Part shown: positions 26,310 through 34,557 of the stretch, piece by piece
How the letters are laid out: every line of letters begins with the position of its first letter
Position numbering within the stretch: the first letter of the stretch is position 1
From: Bacillota bacterium
GTDB taxonomy: Bacteria; Bacillota; Clostridia; Lachnospirales; Lachnospiraceae
Length of the DNA: 64,000 nt
Direction of reading: 5' to 3'
Assembly (NCBI GenBank): GCA_023418475.1
Contig: JAEZZO010000002.1
Span: 124,001-188,000, forward strand
Notes under the pieces: generated by a model
The model's database searches: none
The model's input: only the letters and a program-made list of their open reading frames with translations
Told to the model about the DNA's origin: nothing
Translations under genes and position numbers: made by a program

Positions 26310-26556
26310 ATTTTCCCTCACATTTCTGCGCAAGCTTAGTATACAGGGAGTAAAAGTGCTTCACTCCTTCTTCACCTTCCTGCATTTATTATTTTTTTCT
26401 CATAATTCATATAGTATCAACCATAATATGTCCAATCACAGATCTAAAGCACACTCTCTTGTTTCCTGTGCATAAATCTTATTGAAAAAGTATTCCTTGC
26501 TATTATTCCTAATCTCTTGTTCAAAAACCGGATTTCGTACTTATTAGTGATAATTC

Positions 26557-27327
26557 TTATTCATAGATTCGATAGAATTTTCTGGCATTTTCTTCTGTTA
26601 CTTTTACAACCATATCATAATCCATGTTCTTAATTCTGGCTATCTCTTTTACTACGTAGATAAGATTTAGCGAGCTGTTTCTCTTGCCCCTGTTCGGTAC
26701 CGGTGATAGATAAGGGCAATCTGTTTCCAGCACCAGCTGTTCCAGAGGCGCATATTCTACAACTTCCTTCAGCTTTTTTGCATTTGTAAAAGTAACTACC
26801 CCTCCAATTCCCAGGTAGAAACCCATGTTCAGATATTGTCTTGCCTGTTCTATTCCATAGCTATAACAATGAATGATTGCTCCAATTGTTTCCGCCTTCG
26901 CTTCTTTCATCATTGCATAGGTATCATTTGCCGCATCCCTGCTATGAATGATCAGCGGGAGCTTTCGCTCTCCTGCCAGCTCCATCTGGCGTGCAAACCA
27001 AAGCTTTTGTATTTCACGGCTCGGAGTATCCCAGTAATAATCCAGACCAATTTCACCTATGGCTACATTCTTCGGATGTTCTGCCTTTTCCTTCAGCCAC
27101 CGGAAACATTCTTCACTAAGGTCCGCGGTCTCACTCGGATGAATTCCGACAGCTCCATAAAAATAAGGATATTGATCCGCCAGTGCCAGCACTTTATCCA
27201 CCGAATGAATGGAGGAGCTAACATCAACAACTGCTCCAATTCCCTGATGGGGTAAATTCATAAGAAGTTCTTCTCTGTCTTCCTCAAAAGCTTCATCATC
27301 ATAATGTGCATGTGTATCAAAAATCAT
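26557..27327 (-). CDS. tatD: TatD-family metal-dependent deoxyribonuclease/hydrolase
   Basis: 256 residues, full length. The metal ligands are visible in the N-terminal FDTHAHYDD, GEIGLDYYWD, LIIHSRDA, IIHCYSYG and LETDCPYLSP. TatD proteins are 3'-5' exonucleases or aminoacyl hydrolases linked to DNA repair and quality control. It is followed by rsmA on the same strand. Confidence 0.93.
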   Translation of the reverse strand: MIFDTHAHYDDEAFEEDREELLMNLPHQGIGAVVDVSSSIHSVDKVLALADQYPYFYGAVGIHPSETADLSEECFRWLKEKAEHPKNVAIGEIGLDYYWDTPSREIQKLWFARQMELAGERKLPLIIHSRDAANDTYAMMKEAKAETIGAIIHCYSYGIEQARQYLNMGFYLGIGGVVTFTNAKKLKEVVEYAPLEQLVLETDCPYLSPVPNRGKRNSSLNLIYVVKEIARIKNMDYDMVVKVTEENARKFYRIYE

Positions 27328-27496
27328 ATTCTACCTCATATCTTCCGGTATATTCAATAGGACATCCTAAAACTTAGTCCGGATAACCCTATGTTACGTA
27401 TGGCTCTTTCCATCATTTATGGGAACCATTATACAATAGCTTACTCTCCATTTCAACGCTCGAAATACTTTAGCCCATTTAAAGTTAAAATACCAG

Positions 27497-27525
27497 TTGA
27501 CACATCATACTACGTATAGTATAGT
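27497..27525 (+). promoter_or_regulatory. Promoter with embedded operator for the PadR operon
   Basis: TTGACA (27497-27502), 17-base spacer, TATAGT (27520-27525). The spacer holds ATACTA-CGTA-TAGTAT (27507-27522), an inverted repeat that overlaps the -10 box. The likely ligand is the PadR regulator encoded directly downstream, giving autorepression. Confidence 0.65.
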
Positions 27526-27547
27526 ATACCGTATAAGGAGGTACAAT

Positions 27548-27865
27548 ATGGATATTCAACTAAAAAAAGGTATGCTCGAGTTTTGCGTGCTTGCGGTATT
27601 GGCTAAATCAGATTCTTATGGTTATCAGATTATTAAAGATATATCAACCTGCATCGATATATCAGAATCAACACTCTATCCGATACTGAAAAGACTTGAA
27701 TCTGCCTCTTATCTAACAACCTATTCCGTCGAACATAACAGCCGTTTACGAAAATATTATCGAATAACAGAACAGGGGCGGATCTATATGAATGAATTTT
27801 TAATGGAGTGGCAGCAGGTAATGAAAATTTATTATTTTATTAAGGGAGCGTGTGATCATGAATAA
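27548..27865 (+). CDS. PadR-family transcriptional regulator
   Basis: 105 residues starting MDIQLKKGMLEFCVLAVL (AAGGAGG upstream). The winged helix covers most of the protein: SDSYGYQIIKDI, ISESTLYPILKRLESASYL, RKYYRITEQGR. It is followed, with an eight-base overlap, by a DUF1700 membrane protein gene, the standard PadR/DUF1700 pair seen in Firmicutes, often responding to cell-envelope stress. It probably represses its own promoter through the palindrome in the spacer. Confidence 0.9.
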   Translation: MDIQLKKGMLEFCVLAVLAKSDSYGYQIIKDISTCIDISESTLYPILKRLESASYLTTYSVEHNSRLRKYYRITEQGRIYMNEFLMEWQQVMKIYYFIKGACDHE

Positions 27866-28445
27866 AACAGAATTTTTAAATAAGTTGTTCTATTACTTAA
27901 AAAAAATGGATAGTGCTGAAAAGAATAAATTTATTGTTTATTATGAAGAAATGATAAATGATTATATAGAAAACGGTTTAACAGAAGAGGATGCCATTCA
28001 TAAAATAGGCACTCCGGAAAAAATTGCCGATGACCTGCTCAATAACTATAATAGCATTAAATTCGAATTTCCCTCCGGCGGAAGTAAAATTCTTAATATG
28101 ATATTCATCGTAATTGGTTTTCCGCTTTGGGGCAGTTTTCTCCTGGCGTTTCTGCTGCTTGTATTTTCAGCCTATGTAGTAATCTGGTGCGTTCCATTTG
28201 TAGCTGGTGCCGGCTGCGTCGGTTTCCTTGCTTCCTCAATTGTTGGAGTAATTGGTACTCCTTTTGTTCTTGCAAAGAATTTGCCCCTCGGTTTGATACA
28301 GCTCGGTACTTCCATAGCATCTATCGGAATATCCTTTTTACTGGGAGCCTTAGCTGTTTTATTAACAAAAAAGTTCATCGTTATATCCAGGAATTTTACA
28401 GTAAAGTTAGTATCCTTATTTAAAAAGAAAGTGGTGATCAGATGA
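27858..28445 (+). CDS. DUF1700 (HAAS-domain) membrane protein
   Basis: 195 residues. The N-terminal helical segment (about 1-65, FLNKLFYYLKKMD..YYEEMINDYIENGLTEEDAIHKIGTPEKIADDLL) is the HAAS signalling domain, followed by three to four membrane helices (about 80-175). Start 27858 has GGGAG nine bases upstream. Proteins of this type act with the preceding PadR regulator. The stop overlaps the start of the next gene (ATGA). Confidence 0.88.
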   Translation: MNKTEFLNKLFYYLKKMDSAEKNKFIVYYEEMINDYIENGLTEEDAIHKIGTPEKIADDLLNNYNSIKFEFPSGGSKILNMIFIVIGFPLWGSFLLAFLLLVFSAYVVIWCVPFVAGAGCVGFLASSIVGVIGTPFVLAKNLPLGLIQLGTSIASIGISFLLGALAVLLTKKFIVISRNFTVKLVSLFKKKVVIR

Positions 28446-28678
28446 AGATAAAAAATTATAAAAGAAAATGTACACGCATAAGCTGCATATTAATATTAGC
28501 AGGAATTTTAATTTCAGCCGCCGGATTTGGTATTAGCGGATTTGATTATCGAAAACTGCAGGACTACAATGAAAAAGATCCCTGGTATCAGACAGTCCAT
28601 ATAAAAGAAGACCAAGTATGGTATGATGTTGACCTGGGAAATAACATTCATCTGATGAATATCGGATCTGCCAAATAG
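28442..28678 (+). CDS. Small membrane-anchored protein, possibly a shortened DUF4097-type protein
   Basis: 78 residues: a basic N-terminus, one membrane helix (about 13-33, ISCILILAGILISAAGFGISG) and a 45-residue outside tail. Its start overlaps the DUF1700 stop by four bases, so it belongs to the PadR operon. In many Firmicutes this position holds a DUF4097 protein with a similar N-terminal helix but a beta-helix of over 200 residues. Here the beta part is missing, so it may be truncated or simply a different small protein. Confidence 0.6.
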   Translation: MKIKNYKRKCTRISCILILAGILISAAGFGISGFDYRKLQDYNEKDPWYQTVHIKEDQVWYDVDLGNNIHLMNIGSAK

Positions 28679-28764
28679 CAGTCAACTAATTCAACTATCC
28701 TTAAAACTTCTTAAAGTGATCTTATGCTTTTGCTATGAAAAATTCGATGTTTTTTAAATTAAAA

Positions 28765-28813
28765 TACCCCCTTTTCCTTTCTATAATAGTGTTATATTAA
28801 GAAATAGGGGGTA
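28765..28813. other. Inverted repeat that would cover a ribosome binding site
   Basis: TACCCCCTTTTCCTT (28765-28779) pairs with AAGAAATAGGGGGTA (28799-28813) with about two mismatches. The right arm contains the G-run that would serve as ribosome site for the frame at 28818. The loop holds TATAAT-like sequence. It may be a regulatory hairpin or a small mobile remnant. Confidence 0.4.
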
Positions 28814-28817
28814 GTGT

Positions 28818-28898
28818 ATGAAAGAAATTTATACAATTGATGATTTGTCTACGATAACTATGTTATCTGCAAGAACACTTCGGAACTATATTACGTAA
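28818..28898 (+). pseudogene. Truncated helix-turn-helix (excisionase/MerR-like) gene fragment
   Basis: A 26-codon frame reads MKEIYTIDDLSTITMLSART followed by LRNYIT and a stop. This is the first half of a small HTH domain of the type TxxDLAxxxxxSxRTLRNYI, which normally continues for 40 or more residues. The downstream sequence does not continue it before the terminus of the convergent GH43 gene. Probably decayed. Confidence 0.45.
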
Positions 28899-28912
28899 GG
28901 TATAGAAAACAC

Positions 28913-30733
28913 CTATCCCCTTACAATTATTTTCATTGTAATATCCGCCAGTGCCGCATCCAAATCCCGCTCTTTAGATAAGTTAAAAACAGGTGCCTGA
29001 TTTTTATCAAAATGTATCCTATGCATTCCCGTACACCGTGTATCCTGGGCTGCAATCTTTACTTCTCCATGATACATAATCATCACACTACCGTCATAAT
29101 CGGTAAAAAAGGAGTTATGGCCCGGACCATAGACATCTTTGATCGAGTAATAAGACAGTACCGGTGTACTAGCCTTATCCCACGCAGCCGCATCCAGGTA
29201 ATTGCTGCCCCTAGATATGCTAAGCAGTCCCAGTGCATAGGTATAGCCGCCTGCTGCCCCTCCCGAATAGGTAATATAAACCTTGTCCTTTGTCACTAAG
29301 GAATACGGCCCTTCGTTGTTAATGGTTCCCTGAATGTTTTCCCAGCCAAACAGGGGACGTGTCAGCAAAACTGGCTCACTGGTTAAAATAGAAGGATTTT
29401 TTTCATCTATTGATGCAATGTAAAGCATCGAACCCGTATCAAGTGCCGTGCCGATATGCTTCCGGTATGACCATACCACATAAGATGCCTGGTCTGCCTT
29501 AAAATAAGTCATATCCAGCGTAATTCCATCCTGTGTGAGGAAGGTTCCATCCGCTCTTCTTACACGTACCGGAGCTTCCCAGTCCTGTGCCCGCATGATA
29601 TTGCCGCCTTTTTTTAACTTCATCATGTGACATTGCGGGCCCCATACTTTACCTCCAACCGCAAAAAGAATATATAGCTCATTCCCTATTACATGAAATT
29701 CCGGTGCCCAGAAAGTCTGTATAAAATCCCGGCTCTCGTCCGTATTAAGAATAATACTCTCCAGAAAGCCCTGCTTGAACAAGTCTTCCTTCGTGTTACC
29801 CTCCCTTACATAGATTCCGATATCATCCACGTTGTCATTCGTTGCAAGGTAATAGTATTTGTTATCCCATGGTAAAATGACTGGATCAGCATAACCGCAA
29901 GCCAGGGGAAAGGGGAATTCCTCCTGTACAACTCTTCCCCTCACAGTATATTCACCGGGTACCTCAAAATTAATTCCTGACAGATCCCATTTTATCTGTT
30001 TTTCAAATGTTGATCCATCTGAATAAACAGCGGTAGCCCTGATTGCCAGAAGCTCCTGCGCTGTACTTACTGTTATATTCTCCGGCACCTTAATCTGTGT
30101 ATTATAAATTGGCAGCCAATGATTTAACAAAGCATCTGCTGTTTGTGTATCAACAGTAATTATATTTCCGGGCCGGATATCCTCTAAATTGACTTTGGCA
30201 TGACTATTCACCGTTTTATTGGTTTTCACAGGCAATGAGACTTCATCGGTTCTTGATATATCGCAAAGAGTGTTCCTATAGCAATCACCTGCCTCATCCT
30301 GCCACAGAAATTCATAGACTTCCTCACTCTTATTATATTCGCAGACTACCTCCTGAACAAAACTATCCGGCTTTAGCTTCACCAGGCCATAATCACAGAA
30401 GGTAATCAAATCCCTGGATAACCACAATAAAATATGTCCTTTGCTTTCCGGATCATCCTTTCCTTCGCTGTCAACCCTGACTGCTGCTATACCGTATCCT
30501 CCATCTATGGTTCGAAATAGATAAGGATTTATTAATCCTTTTTCCTGAATTACATCCTTCTTATTAATAGTCGCCAGCGCGAATAAAATTCCATAATTTT
30601 GATTAAGTGGTATAAACTTATCAGTTTCTGCTTCATATGCTATATGAATACTGTTACTCAGGGACTGTGTATATTCTTCCCGGGGCTTCCTTGTATATAT
30701 CAAAATTCTGGTATTTTGTTCTTCTTTATACAT
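28913..30733 (-). CDS. GH43-family glycoside hydrolase with Ig-like (Big_4) insert, second gene of pair
   Basis: 606 residues, no signal peptide. Residues about 1-190 form a beta-rich region that resembles a partial propeller (LSNSIHIAYEAETDKFIPLN..GHILLWLSRDLITF). A bacterial Ig-like Big_4 module follows (about 215-275, TAVYSDGSTFEKQIKWDLSG), then a GH43 five-bladed propeller (about 280-600). Likely catalytic residues are Asp in CGYADPVILPWD (base), Asp in GITLDMTYF (pKa modulator) and Glu in INNEGPYSL (acid). GH43 enzymes remove arabinose or xylose; the cytoplasmic location suggests imported oligosaccharides. It lies 64 bases after a paralogue and is probably co-transcribed with it. Confidence 0.8.
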   Translation of the reverse strand: MYKEEQNTRILIYTRKPREEYTQSLSNSIHIAYEAETDKFIPLNQNYGILFALATINKKDVIQEKGLINPYLFRTIDGGYGIAAVRVDSEGKDDPESKGHILLWLSRDLITFCDYGLVKLKPDSFVQEVVCEYNKSEEVYEFLWQDEAGDCYRNTLCDISRTDEVSLPVKTNKTVNSHAKVNLEDIRPGNIITVDTQTADALLNHWLPIYNTQIKVPENITVSTAQELLAIRATAVYSDGSTFEKQIKWDLSGINFEVPGEYTVRGRVVQEEFPFPLACGYADPVILPWDNKYYYLATNDNVDDIGIYVREGNTKEDLFKQGFLESIILNTDESRDFIQTFWAPEFHVIGNELYILFAVGGKVWGPQCHMMKLKKGGNIMRAQDWEAPVRVRRADGTFLTQDGITLDMTYFKADQASYVVWSYRKHIGTALDTGSMLYIASIDEKNPSILTSEPVLLTRPLFGWENIQGTINNEGPYSLVTKDKVYITYSGGAAGGYTYALGLLSISRGSNYLDAAAWDKASTPVLSYYSIKDVYGPGHNSFFTDYDGSVMIMYHGEVKIAAQDTRCTGMHRIHFDKNQAPVFNLSKERDLDAALADITMKIIVRG

Positions 30734-30796
30734 TCATTGCCTCCTTTGTTTCATACAAATCATTTGCTTATCGGCTTGCTCCTAATACCATCTGTC

Positions 30797-32611
30797 TTAT
30801 TTTACAATGACTTTTATCTCTATCTCTGCAAGTTTTTTGTTCAAATCCTTATATTCCGGTAAATCCAGTACAGGATAACCGTCGATATCGAAATGTACAC
30901 GCCGCAAACCGGAGGATCTGGGCGCTTCTACCCCTGGCCTTGCATGATAGGTATTCCAATAGGTTCCGTTGTCATCTATAACATAGGCATTATGACCGGG
31001 GCCATATTCTCCGGGAATACTCCTGGAGGTAAGTATAGGATAATTTGTCTTGCACCAGCTTTCCGGCTTCATTAAGTCAGCCCCTATCTCGGCTGTAAGA
31101 AGTCCAACCACATAAGTTTCATCTACCAGTGCTCCGGAGAAGGTCAGAAACAGCTTTCCATCCTTTATAATAGAAAAAGGCCCTTCATCTACAAACACAT
31201 GGTTATTTTCCCAGCCAAAAACAGGCTTCGCTATTACAACCGGGTCACTGATTAACTTCCAGGGCTCCACCGGATCAACCTTGGCAAGGTAAATCCACGC
31301 GCCTTGATCCACCGGCAGGAATTGGCGCTGTGACCATGCGACATAATACTCCCCATTCACCTCAAAATTAGTCATATCAAGGGAAATAGTTTTTCCTGCC
31401 TCACATAAAAAAGAACCGTCCTGTTTTATCACTCTGTAGGGCTTTGACCAGTCCTCCCGCACCATTGGGTTTCCACCTCTGGTAAGCTTCATCACATGGG
31501 ATTCTTCACAGAAAAATTCTCCTGGCGTAGCACCGTGGAATATATATAAATCTTCCTTCACAATATGAAACTCCGGTGCCCATAGCAGACCTCCTATTCC
31601 TTCATACATTTCTGAGTCGAGAATTAATGCTTCTTTTGCATCTATTAGCTCGGGAATCGTATCCGCTTCTCTTATGTATAAGGAATGATTTCCGTCAGCG
31701 TCATTGGTGGCAATAAAATAATATTTACCCTTCCATTTCGCAATGCAAGGGTCTGCACGGTTGGTAGCAATCGGAAATACATAATGATCCTGATGTACCT
31801 TTCCCTTTACCGGATAAGTCCCCTGCTTGTTAAAATCTACCTTTGATAATTCCCAGTCAATTTCTTTATAATCAATCGTTCCGTCACTGTAAACCGCTTT
31901 GGCTTTTATCCCTTTTAGATCATCTTTTGATTGAGCAAAAATTCTCTCCGGAAGTTCAATTTTGATATTTTCCGGCACGGAAAGCTTGCAAACCAACCGA
32001 TGCGCAATTTCCTCGGAGACTGGAATTACATTCCTATGCACTACTCCCTCAATTCCCGCATACACAGGCTCCAGAACAAACGCCTCCGTTTTTTCAGGCT
32101 CAGAGGCCTCTGTTAGATGGTTGATATCAGCGATAGAGTTCTTAAAATAATTACCACAGCCGTCACTCCATTTAATTACATAGGTTTTATTCTCCTCCTC
32201 ATACTGGCAGGATACATCATCTATAAAACAATTGCCTTTCAGATCCAGCAAACCAATCTCCTTATATTGCAATAGATCTGTTGAAGTAAATAAAAGTACT
32301 TTTCCCTTGCTCTCCGGATCAATTTCACCATAAGGTTTTGTTCTGACAGCAATTACACCAAAGCTGCCGTCCTCCTGATAGAACAGATATGGATTTTTAA
32401 GGCTCTTGGCATTTAAGGTTCCATCCGGATTCTCCGTTGCCGTTGCAAACAGAATACCTGAATTATGATTTAAATCCCGGAAGTATTTCCCATCTCTGCT
32501 AAAACCCAGATGCATGCTATAGGCAAGTTTTGGTGCATAAATCACTTCTTCCTGAGGCAGTCTGGTATAGCATAAAACATATCCTGCATTATCCTTTAAT
32601 CGTTTTTCCAT
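30797..32611 (-). CDS. GH43-family glycoside hydrolase with Ig-like (Big_4) insert, first gene of pair
   Basis: 604 residues with the same layout as its downstream neighbour: an N-terminal propeller-like region (LAYSMHLGFSRDGKYFRDLN..GKVLLFTSTDLLQYKEIG), a Big_4 module (AVYSDGTIDYKEIDWELSKV) and a GH43 domain. Candidate catalytic residues are Asp in RADPCIAKWKGKYYFIA, Asp in ISLDMTNFE and Glu in VDEGPFSI. The two are diverged paralogues, so they probably act on different linkages of one glycan. No secretion signal. The ribosome site AGGAGG stands before the ATG. Confidence 0.8.
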   Translation of the reverse strand: MEKRLKDNAGYVLCYTRLPQEEVIYAPKLAYSMHLGFSRDGKYFRDLNHNSGILFATATENPDGTLNAKSLKNPYLFYQEDGSFGVIAVRTKPYGEIDPESKGKVLLFTSTDLLQYKEIGLLDLKGNCFIDDVSCQYEEENKTYVIKWSDGCGNYFKNSIADINHLTEASEPEKTEAFVLEPVYAGIEGVVHRNVIPVSEEIAHRLVCKLSVPENIKIELPERIFAQSKDDLKGIKAKAVYSDGTIDYKEIDWELSKVDFNKQGTYPVKGKVHQDHYVFPIATNRADPCIAKWKGKYYFIATNDADGNHSLYIREADTIPELIDAKEALILDSEMYEGIGGLLWAPEFHIVKEDLYIFHGATPGEFFCEESHVMKLTRGGNPMVREDWSKPYRVIKQDGSFLCEAGKTISLDMTNFEVNGEYYVAWSQRQFLPVDQGAWIYLAKVDPVEPWKLISDPVVIAKPVFGWENNHVFVDEGPFSIIKDGKLFLTFSGALVDETYVVGLLTAEIGADLMKPESWCKTNYPILTSRSIPGEYGPGHNAYVIDDNGTYWNTYHARPGVEAPRSSGLRRVHFDIDGYPVLDLPEYKDLNKKLAEIEIKVIVK

Positions 32612-32925
32612 TTAAAATCCTCCTGATGTTATCCATGAAAATTCAACAAGCAATACGTATAAACTTCATTCCTTCTAAGTCTTGCAGATTTTATAACTCT
32701 TTCTGAATTATATCGTATTGCCACATGGCAAACAATGATAAATCTTGATGCAATATTGATGTATCTTATTATTTGATATTACAAATAATGGATGTTATAT
32801 TCATGTAATAAAATTTTAGTGACTTCTAGCACACAATTCATGTACCTTATATTTTTATGTAGATTTATATGGTTTTATGATATAATAAGTAGATTAAGAA
32901 ACTCTAATATGGGAGGAAGCTCAAA
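32612..32925. other. Intergenic region between divergent GH43 and chemoreceptor genes
   Basis: AT-rich; it must hold the promoters of both transcripts. GGGAGGAAGC at 32911-32920 is the ribosome site of the chemoreceptor. No RNA or repeat is recognised; a c-di-GMP riboswitch was looked for and not found. Confidence 0.4.
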
Positions 32926-34422
32926 ATGGAGCAAGAGAGTAATTTTCTAAAAAAAGCTAATTTTAATGTGTTAACGATTGGATGGATTTTGGGCGTGATT
33001 ATATCTGCAGCAATGTTATCTGAATATTTAAAAGGTGGAAGATCCCTGTCCTTCACAATCATCGGATTCTCAATTCTGTTTGTAACAATGCTATTGGCCA
33101 CAGTTTTAAATGCTACTAATATTATGCTAACTATGGTAAGGTATATTGCATTCTCGGGCTTATTTACAGTATGGGTCTTCATATTCTGGTCAAGTAAATA
33201 TGTCATCACAAGTGTTTTTATTCTTCCCTGGATTCTTGCCATGTCTCTCTATTACAGCAAACGTTATATCGTTGTTCTATCTGCTCTTGCTATTTTCGCC
33301 AACATTGCCCAGATTGCCTCTCGAATAGCAGCTGGCTATACCGATCCCGCCTCTACTACAAATTACTCCTTGCAAATAGCAATTCTGGCAACTATGACGG
33401 CAACTATTCTCGTATTAGTAAATTCCTCGATAAACTTCAAAAAGGATTCCGAACAAAGTCTCTCCCAGGCTGTTGAAAGTCAAGAACGGCAGCAAAAGAT
33501 GCTGGACGACCTTGTTAATATCACTCAAGTTCTAAACAGTAATTTACATAGTGTGCATACAACCGTTGATACAATCGTAAAATCCTCCGAAACCGTCGCA
33601 AGTGCTGTCTCAGATATCGCGTCCGGTTCAGTCAATACCGCAGAGCAGCTGCAAAAGCAAACCGCTTTGACGGATAAAATACAAAATCAAATTAATATGA
33701 CCAGTAAGCTATCCGATGATATGAAGGTTTCTGCTGCTATCACCAGCAGCTCGGCGGAGCATGGTATTGAAACTATGCATCAATTAAATGTTACTAACCT
33801 GCTCCTTTCACAAAATAATCAAAATGTTCACTCTCTTATGGATGCATTAAAGGAAAAATCAAATGATATAGTTAAAATAATTGATACGATGAAAGCTATC
33901 TCAGAGCAAACAAATCTGCTATCCCTGAATGCCGCCATCGAAGCTTCCCGCGCTGGCGAATCCGGAAGAAGTTTTGCTATCGTAGCCACAGAGATAGGTA
34001 AGCTGGCAGAGCAGAGCAATACCTCTGCTGCTCATATCGCTTCTATTATAACCCAGCTGCAGCAGGATACAGATACTGCTGTCCGGGCGGTATCGGAGCT
34101 AAATACGGTCAGCGCGCAACAAGATGCTCTTGTTCAGAAAACCGGCCTCGCATTCCAGGATATCAGCAATAACATTACCGAAGTTTCTGCAAAAATTAAT
34201 AATACACATGAAAAAATCAGCGCAATCTCTCAATCAAATGAAAAAATAATGGACGCAATTACACAGCTTTCTGCAACCTCCGAGCAAACCATGTCCACAA
34301 CACAGGAAGCAGCAGCCATTACCCAGGAACATATCCAACAACTACAGGCCGTTAAGGGATATGTAAATGAAATGCTTGGTACATCAGACAGACTAAAGAA
34401 CTATTATGTAAATGAAGCATAG
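32926..34422 (+). CDS. Methyl-accepting chemotaxis protein with multi-helix membrane sensor
   Basis: 498 residues. The N-terminal 180 residues contain about six membrane helices with very short loops, so sensing is probably within the membrane rather than by an outside domain. The cytoplasmic signalling region (about 190-498) has the conserved tip ISEQTNLLSLNAAIEASRAGE with SGRSFAIVATEIGKLAEQSN. There is no HAMP domain. It signals to CheA/CheW and flagella, which are outside the window. Confidence 0.9.
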   Translation: MEQESNFLKKANFNVLTIGWILGVIISAAMLSEYLKGGRSLSFTIIGFSILFVTMLLATVLNATNIMLTMVRYIAFSGLFTVWVFIFWSSKYVITSVFILPWILAMSLYYSKRYIVVLSALAIFANIAQIASRIAAGYTDPASTTNYSLQIAILATMTATILVLVNSSINFKKDSEQSLSQAVESQERQQKMLDDLVNITQVLNSNLHSVHTTVDTIVKSSETVASAVSDIASGSVNTAEQLQKQTALTDKIQNQINMTSKLSDDMKVSAAITSSSAEHGIETMHQLNVTNLLLSQNNQNVHSLMDALKEKSNDIVKIIDTMKAISEQTNLLSLNAAIEASRAGESGRSFAIVATEIGKLAEQSNTSAAHIASIITQLQQDTDTAVRAVSELNTVSAQQDALVQKTGLAFQDISNNITEVSAKINNTHEKISAISQSNEKIMDAITQLSATSEQTMSTTQEAAAITQEHIQQLQAVKGYVNEMLGTSDRLKNYYVNEA

Positions 34423-34470
34423 GCAGGCTAAAAACAAGCACAGCAAGATAATTAGTCTTTCCTGATCCGA

Positions 34471-34511
34471 TTAACTGCCCAACTCTCCGGACAAGATCAT
34501 TGGGCAGTTAT
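34471..34511. terminator. Hairpin between convergent genes
   Basis: TAACTGCCCAA and TTGGGCAGTTA form an 11-base perfect stem between the chemoreceptor and GH5 stops. The T-run is weak, but the position suits a bidirectional terminator. Confidence 0.65.
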
Positions 34512-34557
34512 ATCTATACTGATTGTTAAATTTATATAGGATAAATAAAGTCCTTAA

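Noticed and set aside
32640..32925. A c-di-GMP riboswitch before the chemoreceptor
   Set aside because: A GGCAAAC word occurs, but the other conserved blocks and the terminal helices are absent.
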